Assembly: GCA_947311265.1 (NCBI GenBank)
Contig: CAMZKQ010000270.1
Coordinates: forward strand, 1 to 26,439
Source of the DNA: an uncultured Chlorobiota bacterium
GTDB taxonomy: Bacteria > Bacteroidota > Bacteroidia > Bacteroidales > JAADGE01
Length of the DNA stretch: 26,439 bases
Direction: 5' to 3'
In this document: one piece after another, positions 1 through 7,604 of the stretch
Numbering within the stretch: the first letter of the stretch is position 1
Layout of the letters: each line of letters starts with the position of its first letter
The notes under the pieces: generated by a model
What the model saw: the letters and a program-made list of their open reading frames with translations, nothing else
Told to the model about the DNA's origin: nothing
Databases searched by the model: none
Translations under genes and position numbers: made by a program

Positions 1-803
1 GCAATAACTTTAAGCCCATTATCAGCACTTTTTAAGTACGCTGCTACGGTTTGTTTGTTGTCTTTAATAAAGGCTTGCATCTCTAGGGTGTTTTCTTTAA
101 AGAATTTACCAAGTCTTCCTTTTGCAATTTTTTCAGCTAAGTCCGCTGGTTTGCCTTCTTCTATGGCTTGTTCTTTGCCGATTAGTAATTCTTTCGCTAC
201 TACTTCGTCCGAAATTTCTTCTTTGCAAACTGCGATAGGGTTCATTGCGGCGACTTGCATGGCTACATCTTTGCCTACTTGTGGGTCGAATCCAGCTTGA
301 TTGAAACCTGCAACTACAGCTAATTTGTTGCCTGTATGGATATAGGCAACAACTGCTTCTGCTGCTACTTTTTCAAAGTAAGAAAGTTCAACTTTTTCGC
401 CAATTACTCCTGTTTGGTTAATGATTTCGTCGCCTATAGTAGTGCTTCCTAGAGGTAAAGCTTTTAGTTCGTCTAAATTTGCTGGGTTTTTGTCGATTGC
501 AATATCCAGAATGCTTTGTGCAAATTTTACAAAGTCTTCATTTTTTGCAACAAAATCGGTTTCGCAATTTAGTGCAATAACAGCACCTAGTTTTCCGTCT
601 GGGCTAACTTTTGCAAGTACAGCACCTTCGCTGGCTTCACGGTCGGCACGTTTGCCGGCTATTTTTTGTCCTTTTGTGCGTAATAGGTCAATTGCGGTAT
701 CAAAATCGCCATTGGTTTCTGTTAATGCTTTTTTGCAGTCCATCATACCTGCACCGGTCATTTTTCTTAATTTTGCAACTTCTTTTGCAGAAATTTTTGC
801 CAT
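1..803 (-). CDS. tsf: Translation elongation factor Ts (3' end cut by window edge)
   Basis: EF-Ts is the nucleotide exchange factor that recharges EF-Tu with GTP during translation. The reading frame runs from an ATG at 801-803 to the window edge without a stop, giving about 267 codons. Visible signatures are the N-terminal UBA-like helical domain (KLRKMTGAGMMDCKKAL, about residues 10-26) and the EF-Tu-contacting core motif TDFVAKN near residue 82. Bacterial EF-Ts proteins are usually 270-330 residues, so the C-terminus is only just missing or slightly longer than average. It lies 83 bases downstream of rpsB, the classical rpsB-tsf arrangement, with a strong hairpin in the gap. Identity is secure; only the 3' end is unknown. 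Confidence 0.96.
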   Translation of the reverse strand, partial: MAKISAKEVAKLRKMTGAGMMDCKKALTETNGDFDTAIDLLRTKGQKIAGKRADREASEGAVLAKVSPDGKLGAVIALNCETDFVAKNEDFVKFAQSILDIAIDKNPANLDELKALPLGSTTIGDEIINQTGVIGEKVELSYFEKVAAEAVVAYIHTGNKLAVVAGFNQAGFDPQVGKDVAMQVAAMNPIAVCKEEISDEVVAKELLIGKEQAIEEGKPADLAEKIAKGRLGKFFKENTLEMQAFIKDNKQTVAAYLKSADNGLKVI

Positions 804-828
804 TTTTTTTATTTTTTATGATGTTATG

Positions 829-858
829 AATGCCCAGCTATTTGTTTTGCTGGGCATT
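829..858 (-). promoter_or_regulatory. Hairpin in the rpsB-tsf intergenic gap
   Basis: A perfect 10-bp inverted repeat (AATGCCCAGC at 829-838, GCTGGGCATT at 849-858) with a 10-base loop lies between the rpsB stop and the tsf start. In the direction of transcription no uninterrupted T-run follows it, so it does not look like a full terminator. It is better read as an attenuator or an mRNA-processing or stabilising hairpin that could set tsf expression relative to rpsB. The structure is seen directly; the role is inferred. Confidence 0.7.
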
Positions 859-886
859 TCAAATATTTAAAATTTATAAGCTAGAA

Positions 887-1663
887 TTACACTTTTTCAG
901 TTGTTTTTTTTCTCGCTCTACGCTTTCCTCCTCGTGGAGTTTGTTCGCTACTGCCTTCGTTTTTCTCTTTTTTCTGTGTGCTTCTTTCGGCTAAGCCTTC
1001 GGTTACGGCATTGGCCATAATATCAATAATAAGAGAAATTGATTTTGTTGCGTCGTCGTTTGCAGGTACAACAAAGTCGATATTTGGGTTGGAGTTGGTA
1101 TCAACGATACCAAAAATTTGTATTCCAATTTTCTTGGCTTCTCTTACCGCAATTTTTTCTTTATGTACATCTACTATAAAAATGGCTGCTGGCAAGCGTT
1201 TCATATCGGCGATGCTGCCTAAGTTTTTTTCGAGTTTTCCACGTTGTCGAGAGATTTGTAATTTTTCTCTTTTGGAGATATTGTCAAACGTTCCGTTGGT
1301 GTGCATATTGTCAATGGTGTCCATTTTTTTTACGGCTTTCCGTATTGTAGGGAAGTTGGTAAGCATACCGCCTGACCATCGTTCGGTGATGTATGGCATT
1401 CCGCATGCTTTTATTTTTTCGGCTACAATGTCTTTGGCCTGTTTTTTTGTTGCAACGAATAGTATTTTTCGCCCTGATTTTGCAATTTGTTTAAGTGCAG
1501 CAGCGGCTTCGTCTATTTTTGCAACAGTTTTGTGCAAATCTATAATGTGGATACCATTACGCTCCATAAAAATATATGGTGCCATGGCTGGATTCCATTT
1601 TCTTTTCAGGTGTCCGAAATGTGCACCTGCGTCTAATAATTGTTTAAAGTCTGTTCTTGACAT
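887..1663 (-). CDS. rpsB: 30S ribosomal protein S2
   Basis: Ribosomal protein uS2 of the small subunit, 258 residues, typical length for Bacteroidota. The N-terminus has the family hallmark LLDAGAHFGHLKRKWNPAM (residues 10-28), followed by RNGIHIIDLHKT, the GGMLTNFPTI loop and the VDTNSNPNIDFVVPANDDA motif. The tail after residue 230 is lysine/arginine-rich, as in relatives from this phylum. The ATG at 1661-1663 is the natural start, directly before the conserved N-terminus. It lies between rpsI and tsf in a minus-strand translation operon and is preceded by a 281-base spacer with several inverted repeats that may be a regulatory leader. Confidence 0.98.
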   Translation of the reverse strand: MSRTDFKQLLDAGAHFGHLKRKWNPAMAPYIFMERNGIHIIDLHKTVAKIDEAAAALKQIAKSGRKILFVATKKQAKDIVAEKIKACGMPYITERWSGGMLTNFPTIRKAVKKMDTIDNMHTNGTFDNISKREKLQISRQRGKLEKNLGSIADMKRLPAAIFIVDVHKEKIAVREAKKIGIQIFGIVDTNSNPNIDFVVPANDDATKSISLIIDIMANAVTEGLAERSTQKKEKNEGSSEQTPRGGKRRARKKTTEKV

Positions 1664-1731
1664 TTTTTTGTTTTTTTTAAGTTTACATTCTGTGTATTCA
1701 ACTCTGTGATAGCGAATTAACGGTTCACATG

Positions 1732-1806
1732 GTTTAGATACTAAACTTTGTTAAAGAGGGTATAAATTTTGGAAACTATAATTTGTATTTCCAAGACGCA
1801 CTCTTT
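1732..1806 (-). promoter_or_regulatory. Structured leader region upstream of rpsB
   Basis: The 281-base spacer between rpsI and rpsB carries three clear inverted repeats. They are GTTTAG/CTAAAC (1732-1737 and 1741-1746, 3-base loop), TTGGAAA/TTTCCAA (1769-1775 and 1788-1794) and an enclosing AAAGAG/CTCTTT pair (1753-1758 and 1801-1806). Together they could fold into a branched element on the rpsB transcript. In gamma-proteobacteria S2 represses its own operon through a structured leader; whether the same holds here is inference. An alternative is the tail of the rpsI transcript followed by an internal promoter, but I find no clean TAnnTTTG box. Confidence 0.45.
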
Positions 1807-1944
1807 TTTTATGTTAATTGAATGTGATTTGAAATATTTAGCACTAGTTGTTTTTAGTACACTTGCCTGTTTATGCAAAATGCTTGTTGGGGGAAAGTGT
1901 CTAAGGAGCAAATAGGGCATTTTGATTGTTGTCCGAAAGCTAGA

Positions 1945-2331
1945 TTACCGCTTGCTGAATTGGAATTTCTTACGTGCTTTTGGTTGTCCTGGTTTTTTAC
2001 GCTCAACAACTCTTGGGTCACGTGTCATAAATCCTTTTTCTTTTAAGGCTGGTTTATCTTCTGGGTTAATTTTTACCATTGCTCTTGCTATTGCAAGTCT
2101 TAGTGCTTCTGCTTGTCCTTTAAATCCGCCGCCGTTAAGGTTTACTTTTATGTCGTAATCTTCGGTTTTTTCTAGAACTAATAGAGGTTGTTTTACAACG
2201 TATTGTAATATTTTCTGCGGAAAATAATTGTCTAATGGGCGTTTGTTAATGGTAATGTTCCCTTTTCCTTGGGTAACGTAGATGCGTGCAACGGCACTTT
2301 TACGTCTTCCTAATGTGTTTACTGTTTCCAT
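1945..2331 (-). CDS. rpsI: 30S ribosomal protein S9
   Basis: Ribosomal protein uS9 of the small-subunit head, whose extended C-terminal tail reaches the P-site tRNA. It is 128 residues long, the usual size. It opens with TLGRRKSAVARIYVTQGKG, contains LNGGGFKGQAEALRLAIARA (about residues 65-84) and ends in the basic tail KKPGQPKARKKFQFSKR with the terminal lysine-arginine that contacts tRNA. The ATG at 2329-2331 lies one base after the rplM stop codon, so the two genes are co-transcribed and probably translationally coupled. Confidence 0.98.
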   Translation of the reverse strand: METVNTLGRRKSAVARIYVTQGKGNITINKRPLDNYFPQKILQYVVKQPLLVLEKTEDYDIKVNLNGGGFKGQAEALRLAIARAMVKINPEDKPALKEKGFMTRDPRVVERKKPGQPKARKKFQFSKR

Positions 2332-2332
2332 T

Positions 2333-2788
2333 TTACTTGATTGATTTTAACTGAATTTGTTTTGGCTTTCGTGCTTCTTGCTTATGGTTTGGTCCTACAT
2401 ATACGTGCATGTTGCGAAATAGAGCACGACCTAACCTGTTTTTGGGAAGCATTCCTCTTACTGCTTTTTCTACCAAAGCAAAAGGTTTTTTTGCCAAAAG
2501 GTTTTCAGCTGAAATAGATTTTTGTCCACCGGGGTATCCAGAGTGGCTGATGTAGTTTTTATCGGCCCATTTTTTCCCGGAGAGGGTGATTTTTTCTGCG
2601 TTGATAATTACAACGTTGTCGCCACAATCGGCATGAGGAGTAAAGTTCGTTTTGTGTTTACCTCTCAGTACCATTGCAACTACAGATGCTAAACGCCCTA
2701 GCGTTTGGCCTTCGGCATCAATAAGAATCCACTCTTTGCGTGCGGTTTCTTTATTGCCCGAAATGGTTTTGTAGCTTAATGTATCCAC
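2333..2788 (-). CDS. rplM: 50S ribosomal protein L13
   Basis: Ribosomal protein uL13, an early-assembling large-subunit protein, 151 residues as expected. Visible signatures are the N-terminal KEWILIDAEGQTLGRLAS, the GKHKTNFTPHADCGDNVVIINAEKI segment (split here: GKHKTNFTP then ADCGDNVVIINA) and the MLPKNRLGR motif around residue 115. It is the first gene of the rplM-rpsI-rpsB-tsf block on the minus strand and sits just downstream of a good Bacteroidota-type promoter. Confidence 0.98.
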   Translation of the reverse strand: MDTLSYKTISGNKETARKEWILIDAEGQTLGRLASVVAMVLRGKHKTNFTPHADCGDNVVIINAEKITLSGKKWADKNYISHSGYPGGQKSISAENLLAKKPFALVEKAVRGMLPKNRLGRALFRNMHVYVGPNHKQEARKPKQIQLKSIK

Positions 2789-2855
2789 TTTTTTGTGTTT
2801 AAATAATTAATAAATAATTTTTTGTAAACTCTTATTTGCACAAATTTACAGTTTG

Positions 2856-2887
2856 CAAAAGTATAATTTTTTTATTAAAGAACACAA
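2856..2887 (-). promoter_or_regulatory. Promoter of the rplM-rpsI block
   Basis: On the minus strand a -7 box TACTTTTG (2856-2863) fits the Bacteroidota consensus TAnnTTTG. A TTG at 2885-2887 supplies the -33 box with a 21-base spacer. Transcription would start about 60 bases before the rplM ATG. Confidence 0.6.
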
Positions 2888-2973
2888 TTAATTGGTGTAA
2901 TTTTTTAGAGTTTGTAATAATTCTATATTTAATAGGTGTAAAGTAATTGGTGTGGCTAGCCTTTGGTTTATTT

Positions 2974-4134
2974 CTAGGTGTTAATTATGTTGAAAAAAGT
3001 TTTTGCTGCTATTTGTTGGTTTTTTGTGTAGTCTCGTTTTTTGGCTATGGGGGTTTGCTTAATAAAATATTCAATTTTAGTACTTAAATCTGTGGTGTTT
3101 TTGGGGTTGAAAAAGATTACATTTTCTGTACATTGCTCTTTGTGGACTGGTATGTCAGATAAAATTATGTATTTATTCATTGCTTTTGCGTCTTCTACAA
3201 CTGTACTCCAGCCTTCGAAAAGTGAGGGTTGGATTACTGCTAGGGATTCGCTCATTAGTTTTAGTTGTTCATCTCTATCAATAAAGCCTAGAAAAGTTGC
3301 ATGGGGCTGTAAGTTGTTGCTTTCAACATAAGTTAAAAGGCTTTTATAAAATTCTGGGTGGCGGTAGTCTTTTGGGTTACCTGTGAAAACAATTTTGCAG
3401 GCAATGTTTTTATCTTTTAAAATTTTCAAGGCTTTTAGTACAGTGGTGTGGTTTTTATGTTGCCAGAATTGGTTGGAGCATATAAAATAAGGTTTTTCAA
3501 TATTAAATTTTTTCAGCAGTTCTTTAATTTTAATGTTTTGATATTTTGTGGAGTTAAAAACTGCAAATGGTAAGACTACTGTATTTTCTAGCTGCTTTGC
3601 TTTTGGGTGTATCGTTTTAAAATCGGAGAATGCACTTTGGCTGCTAAGTAAAATTCTTGCTCCTTTATCAATAAGTCTTTTTTGATTTTTTTTTCTTGCA
3701 AGTACTTCTTCGTTATCAAAGAAGTGGCTAAGGAAATGTTCTTGAAAATCGGGAATCCAGTAAATTTTATTTTTTTGTGGTATTAGGTCGTAGTAATGAT
3801 AATCAATTGCTGGGAATAAAATATCAACGTCTTTTTCTGTAGGGCGGATGTCAAAGGTGTTTTTTTTGAGGAGTAGCCTACTTACTTTATTTACTAGCCG
3901 TTGAAAAAGGGTGTAATTAGCGATTGATTTTAGCTTGCTAAACGTTAAGTGGGGGTAGTTTTCATTGCTAAATAGCTGCTTTATTTTTTCTTTTTGGAAG
4001 AAAATAATAATCTCAGGTTTTTTGCCCTCTTCAAGTAAATTTAAGGCACGGATTAGGTTTAATATGTAGTAAGTTCCTGCTACCCAGTCTTCTGCATGAG
4101 AAAATGGGATTGCTAGTTTAATTCTTTTAGCCAT
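2974..4134 (-). CDS. Glycosyltransferase family 1/4 (GT-B fold)
   Basis: A 386-residue retaining GT-B glycosyltransferase, probably adding a sugar to a surface polysaccharide or lipid-linked glycan from an activated nucleotide sugar on the cytoplasmic side. The C-terminal donor-binding domain is clear: YFICSNQFWQHKNHTTVLKA (about 213-232), then TFLGFIDRDEQL, then the signature LFEGWSTVVEDAKAM with the E-x6-E-D variant that binds the donor. No signal peptide is seen. The ATG at 4132-4134 overlaps the end of the upstream epimerase gene by 22 bases, so the two are one transcriptional and translational unit. Sugar donor and acceptor cannot be read from the sequence. Confidence 0.9.
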   Translation of the reverse strand: MAKRIKLAIPFSHAEDWVAGTYYILNLIRALNLLEEGKKPEIIIFFQKEKIKQLFSNENYPHLTFSKLKSIANYTLFQRLVNKVSRLLLKKNTFDIRPTEKDVDILFPAIDYHYYDLIPQKNKIYWIPDFQEHFLSHFFDNEEVLARKKNQKRLIDKGARILLSSQSAFSDFKTIHPKAKQLENTVVLPFAVFNSTKYQNIKIKELLKKFNIEKPYFICSNQFWQHKNHTTVLKALKILKDKNIACKIVFTGNPKDYRHPEFYKSLLTYVESNNLQPHATFLGFIDRDEQLKLMSESLAVIQPSLFEGWSTVVEDAKAMNKYIILSDIPVHKEQCTENVIFFNPKNTTDLSTKIEYFIKQTPIAKKRDYTKNQQIAAKTFFNIINT

Positions 4135-5009
4135 TTTGTATAATTTAGTAAACCGTCTTCTAAGCTAGTGCTTTGCTGGTAGCCTAGTGCGAGTAGTTTT
4201 GAAATATCTGCTTTCCAATTAACGGGGTCTCCAATTTTACTATTTCCTGTAAATTTTATTTTTGTTTCAGGTTGGTAGTTTTGAAAGAAAGTAGTTGTTA
4301 CTTTTTTTATAGAGTCTTCGTTTCCATTGGCAATGTTTATAGCATTACCATTAAAGCTAGCCTTGTTGATAATTAATTCTGTTGCTTGTATTAAATCTTG
4401 GATATAAATAAAATCTCGTGTTTCGTTGCCTGTCCCAAATAGTTCTACGGTGTTACTTGCGATACCTTTTTTGTACAAGTCCCAAAACAGTTGTTTCTTT
4501 AGTCCTTCTCCATAGGCAGAAAAAACGCGCAAGCTGAGTGTTTTTAGTCCAAAAAATTTAGAGTATTCGTATAATAAGTTTTCACTTTGGCGTTTATGAA
4601 CGCCATATGGGGATATGGGCAGCTTTGGGTGTAGCTCGTCGATAGGGAGGTACTGTGGGTTACCATATACGGCGGCGCTGGAAAAATTGATAAATTTGCA
4701 GCCTGTATTGTGTTTGTAAATGGCATCAAGCATTTTGCTTACATTTGCTACATTTAGCTTGAAATCAATAAATGGGTTTTTGAAGGAGAAGGCAACGTTG
4801 GCTGAGCCAGAGGCATTGATGCAAACATCAAATTTGTGGGGTATAAATAGTTGCTCAAAATTGGTGTTTTCTTTGGCTAGGCAAGTGTAGTTTTGTTCTC
4901 CATTAGCTGGTGAAATGCCTGCTTGTTGCACAAAATGCCCTTTTTGTGTAAAGTATTTTACACAGTGTTTTCCTATAAACCCTTGGCTACCAATTATTAA
5001 AATATTCAT
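4113..5009 (-). CDS. NAD-dependent epimerase/dehydratase (extended SDR)
   Basis: A 298-residue extended short-chain dehydrogenase/reductase acting on a nucleotide sugar, feeding the glycosyltransferase it overlaps. The Rossmann motif is G7-S-Q-G10-F-I-G13. The catalytic residues are visible as S110/S111 in FSSAAVYGNP and Y135-x3-K139 in YGVHK. The segments LRVFSAYGEG and TRDFIYIQDLIQA are typical of GalE/RmlB-like enzymes. Which sugar (UDP-GlcNAc 4-epimerase, 4-reductase or other) cannot be decided. The ATG at 5007-5009 directly follows a degraded acyltransferase end. I saw no strong promoter except a candidate TATATTTG box at 5174-5181. Confidence 0.9.
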   Translation of the reverse strand: MNILIIGSQGFIGKHCVKYFTQKGHFVQQAGISPANGEQNYTCLAKENTNFEQLFIPHKFDVCINASGSANVAFSFKNPFIDFKLNVANVSKMLDAIYKHNTGCKFINFSSAAVYGNPQYLPIDELHPKLPISPYGVHKRQSENLLYEYSKFFGLKTLSLRVFSAYGEGLKKQLFWDLYKKGIASNTVELFGTGNETRDFIYIQDLIQATELIINKASFNGNAINIANGNEDSIKKVTTTFFQNYQPETKIKFTGNSKIGDPVNWKADISKLLALGYQQSTSLEDGLLNYTKWLKELN

Positions 5010-5013
5010 CTGT

Positions 5014-5085
5014 TTAGTGTTTTTTATTTTGGAGTTCTGGGGGTAGTTTTTTTATTATTTTTGCGGGGTTGCCTGCCACTACATA
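5014..5085 (-). pseudogene. C-terminal remnant of a hexapeptide-repeat acyltransferase
   Basis: Read on the minus strand, 23 codons spell YVVAGNPAKIIKKLP followed by PELQNKKH and a stop at 5014-5016. YVVAGNPAKIIK is the near-invariant closing motif of left-handed beta-helix sugar O-acetyltransferases. A stop (5086-5088) lies directly upstream in frame, and no hexapeptide repeats precede it, so only the tail survives. It ends 4 bases before the epimerase ATG. This suggests an acyltransferase gene once headed this polysaccharide operon and was lost by deletion. Confidence 0.7.
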
Positions 5086-5150
5086 CTACCGTTAATTTCA
5101 TTTCTTATGTGTATATTTGTAACGGCGTTTGTGTGATATACTTGTTTCAT
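5079..5150 (-). pseudogene. Possible N-terminal scrap of an IS481-like transposase
   Basis: A 23-codon open frame starts at an ATG (5148-5150) and reads MKQVYHTNAVTNIHIRNEI, then NGSM and a stop. From memory, the pattern of Met, hydrophobic-His, N-A-x-T and an amphipathic arginine-containing helix resembles the first helix of IS481-family transposases or integrase-core proteins, before their helix-turn-helix. The frame then collides with the acyltransferase remnant in another frame. I read it as an insertion-sequence scar. A leader peptide or chance similarity is possible, since the match is short. Confidence 0.35.
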
Positions 5151-5173
5151 TTTGTTTATATTTAGTAATATTG

Positions 5174-5181
5174 CAAATATA
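5174..5181 (-). promoter_or_regulatory. Candidate -7 box upstream of the epimerase/glycosyltransferase pair
   Basis: TATATTTG on the minus strand matches TAnnTTTG exactly. It lies 24 bases before the ATG of the transposase-like scrap. No convincing -33 TTTG is found 17-23 bases upstream, so strength is uncertain. It may now drive the epimerase-glycosyltransferase pair. Confidence 0.3.
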
Positions 5182-5214
5182 AATAAGTTTTCATGCTTTC
5201 GCTTTTTTTGTGAT

Positions 5215-5262
5215 TTTCTTCTTTTTTCCGGTTGCCTACGGCTTCCCTACAAAAAGAAGAAA
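5215..5262. repeat. Long inverted repeat between rsgA and the polysaccharide genes
   Basis: The arms TTTCTTCTTTTT (5215-5226) and AAAAAGAAGAAA (5251-5262) form a perfect 12-bp stem around a 24-base G/C-richer loop that contains a small GCC-TAC-GGC hairpin. It lies in the 304-base gap between rsgA and the epimerase, about 50 bases past the rsgA stop and on the far side of the IS-like scar. It could act as a terminator, a REP-like element or an old IS end; the sequence alone does not decide. Confidence 0.55.
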
Positions 5263-5313
5263 GCCCAAGAAAAATTAACAACGTGGTGAAACTATACATT
5301 AAGTAGTGTGTGT

Positions 5314-6249
5314 TTATCTGAAAATATCTGTTCGGAATCGCCCGTTGTCATCATCAATAATATTTAGGTAGCTGGTGTATCGCATTTGGCTAACCTCTCC
5401 TGTTTCGATTGCAGCTTTTACTGCACAACCCGGCTCGTGTATGTGGTTGCAGTTGGCAAATTTACAATGCCTTAGTAGGCGAAACATCTCGGGGAAATAA
5501 TGTGCAATTTCTGCTTTATTCATGTCGGGCAAACCAAAGCCTTTAATCCCAGGGGTATCAATTATATAGCCATTAGCAATAGGGAACATTTCTGCAAAGG
5601 TTGTTGTGTGTTTTCCTTTCCCATGAGCGTTGGAAGTATCGCCTGTTTTTAAATTTATATTTTTATCAATAGCATTAATTAAGCTCGATTTTCCTACGCC
5701 AGAGTTGCCCGAAATTACGATAACTTTATTGCCAATGAGTGCTTTTATATCTTCAATTCCAATATTTTCTTTTACGGATATTTCAAAACAGGAATAGCCA
5801 ATTTTACGATAGACTTTTAGGTACTCTTTTAGTTGTGTTTTTTCTTTTTCTTTATAGGCATCAATTTTATTAAAGATGAGTATCGCTGGTATTTTGTAGG
5901 CTTGGCAGGCAATTAACAAACGGTCGATAAAAGCAGGGTAAGTAACTGGTGTTCTAAGTGTTACAACGAGCAAAGCCAAATCTACATTTGTGGCAATCAT
6001 GTGTGTATGGTGCGATAAATTTATCGACTTGCGTAGTACATAATTTCGCCGCTCGTGAATTTTTTTTATCACTCCTGTATGGTCCTCTTTTTCTATTTGA
6101 TAATCTACAATATCGCCCACGGCAATAGGATTTGTTGTTTTTATGCCTTGTATTCTAAATTTACCTTTTATCCTATATTGAACTATACCCTCTTGATTTC
6201 TAACGGCATACCAACTTCCTGTGGATTTTATAACTGTTCCTGTGTGCAA
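5314..6249 (-). CDS. rsgA: Ribosome small subunit-dependent GTPase RsgA
   Basis: RsgA (YjeQ) is a circularly permuted GTPase that checks late maturation of the 30S decoding centre. Domain order fits: an N-terminal OB-fold (about 1-75, starting GTVIKSTGSWYAV), then the permuted G domain with NKID (127-130, G4), GNSGVGKSS (181-189, P-loop) and DTPG (231-234, G3), and a C-terminal zinc motif with C262, C267, H269 and C275. Length 311 is normal. The start at 6247-6249 is 11 bases after the upstream amidase gene's stop, implying co-transcription from the promoter near 7605-7634. Confidence 0.97.
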   Translation of the reverse strand: MHTGTVIKSTGSWYAVRNQEGIVQYRIKGKFRIQGIKTTNPIAVGDIVDYQIEKEDHTGVIKKIHERRNYVLRKSINLSHHTHMIATNVDLALLVVTLRTPVTYPAFIDRLLIACQAYKIPAILIFNKIDAYKEKEKTQLKEYLKVYRKIGYSCFEISVKENIGIEDIKALIGNKVIVISGNSGVGKSSLINAIDKNINLKTGDTSNAHGKGKHTTTFAEMFPIANGYIIDTPGIKGFGLPDMNKAEIAHYFPEMFRLLRHCKFANCNHIHEPGCAVKAAIETGEVSQMRYTSYLNIIDDDNGRFRTDIFR

Positions 6250-6260
6250 ATTTATAGATT

Positions 6261-7568
6261 TTATTTTAGGTGTTTGTAAATATTTTTGACAAAGCCGAGC
6301 AATTCCTCATCTTTATTAAATTGTCCTGCAAACTGTAAGCCCAAAGGTAAATTGTTTTTTGATTTCCCTGCCGGGATTGTTAGTGTTGGTAGCCCCGAAA
6401 ATGTCCAAGGGAGGTTCATTATTGGGTTGCCTGTGGGCATGCCTTTTGGTGCTTCGCCAGTTGTTGCAGGGCTTAGCCAGAGGTTAATGCCATGTTTGTT
6501 AGCGAGTTGTTCTAGTGAATTTCTAAAGGTTAAAATTTCTTTTTTTGCACGTTCTACTTGTTCTTGGCTTATTGTATTTCCTTTCTCGATTAATTCAATA
6601 GTGCCTTTTCTGTAAAGGGGCTTAAAACTTTTTAGCCACTTAGAATGTACCTGAGCAAATTCCCAAGCGTTTAGGTTTTTATGGTGCTGATTTATTTGCT
6701 CAATATTTTCCATGGCTGGGATTTTTTTTATAGAAAATCCTGCCTGCTTTAAATGTTCTATTTGATTTTGAAAAAAATCAATCATTTCGGCATCTGCTTG
6801 CTGTAAATAGTTTCCTGTAACAATTCCAATTATAGGTTGAACTGTATTTCTTATTTTATAACTATCCCAGTTATTACACAACACTTGTGCCACTGTATTT
6901 ACTCCTGAAATATCTTGTATAAAAAAACCAAGATGATCAACTGAAATTGAAAAGGGAATAACGCCATCATTTTCAATTCGTCCGAAAGAGGGTTTAAAAC
7001 CCACAATTCCGCAATAGGCTGCTGGGCGAGTTATTGATCCAATAGTTTGAGTACCAATGGATAGTGGCATAATACCTGCGGCAACTCCTGCTGCAGAGCC
7101 ACTGCTTGAGCCCCCGGGTGTGTGTGCCAAATTGTGTGGATTTCGAGTGGGGGCGGGTTCAAAATAAGCAAATTCTGTGGTTTGAGTTTTGCCTACAATT
7201 AATGCTCCTGCCACTTTTAGTTTAGTAACTAGCGATGCTTGCTCGCCTTTAAATAGATGTGATGGAAGTGCCGAGCCGGCTTTTGTTTCAAAGCCGTCGG
7301 TTAAAATAATGTCTTTTATGCCCACCAATACGCCGTAGAGTGGGGGGCGGTTTGCTTTGTTAGGGAATTTTTGTTGTAGTATTTTTGCTTCGGCAAGTAG
7401 CCTTTTTTCTCGCCCTTGTTCGGGCAATAGTGCATGGATTTCAGGATTAACCTGTTTAATTCTTTTGCATACCCCTTTTATATAGCCAGAAATATCTACG
7501 GTTTCGTCCCGAAGTTGTTCGGTTATAACCGAAATTTTTGTTTCTTCCGATGAAAAAAGTAAGTGCAT
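6261..7568 (-). CDS. Amidase signature family enzyme
   Basis: A 435-residue amidase-signature hydrolase, cleaving a C-N amide bond of an unidentified substrate. The Ser-cisSer-Lys triad is recognisable: K85 in GIKD, the serine cluster 154-156 in PGGSSSGSAAGVAAG, and S178 in TIGSITRPAAYCG, the likely nucleophile. It is related to GatA of the tRNA amidotransferase, but it is shorter and no gatB or gatC is adjacent, so a stand-alone amidase is more likely. No signal peptide is seen. It is the first gene of a unit with rsgA and has a very good promoter, whose -33 box lies inside the end of the DUF6122 gene. Confidence 0.88.
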   Translation of the reverse strand: MHLLFSSEETKISVITEQLRDETVDISGYIKGVCKRIKQVNPEIHALLPEQGREKRLLAEAKILQQKFPNKANRPPLYGVLVGIKDIILTDGFETKAGSALPSHLFKGEQASLVTKLKVAGALIVGKTQTTEFAYFEPAPTRNPHNLAHTPGGSSSGSAAGVAAGIMPLSIGTQTIGSITRPAAYCGIVGFKPSFGRIENDGVIPFSISVDHLGFFIQDISGVNTVAQVLCNNWDSYKIRNTVQPIIGIVTGNYLQQADAEMIDFFQNQIEHLKQAGFSIKKIPAMENIEQINQHHKNLNAWEFAQVHSKWLKSFKPLYRKGTIELIEKGNTISQEQVERAKKEILTFRNSLEQLANKHGINLWLSPATTGEAPKGMPTGNPIMNLPWTFSGLPTLTIPAGKSKNNLPLGLQFAGQFNKDEELLGFVKNIYKHLK

Positions 7569-7604
7569 AGTTTAATTATAATTTGCTTAGGGTTACTTAT
7601 CCTG

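Noticed and set aside
421..870. Plus-strand frame of 149 codons
   Set aside because: Antisense to tsf and without recognisable features.
978..1709. Long plus-strand frame of 243 codons
   Set aside because: It lies opposite rpsB, whose protein sequence is unmistakable; the plus-strand translation has no recognisable domain.
5201..5262. Integron attC site or CRISPR-like repeat
   Set aside because: Only a single inverted repeat, with no core site, integrase or repeated units.
6261..7568. Calling the amidase gatA
   Set aside because: The protein is shorter than typical GatA and no gatB or gatC is adjacent, so only the family name is supported.
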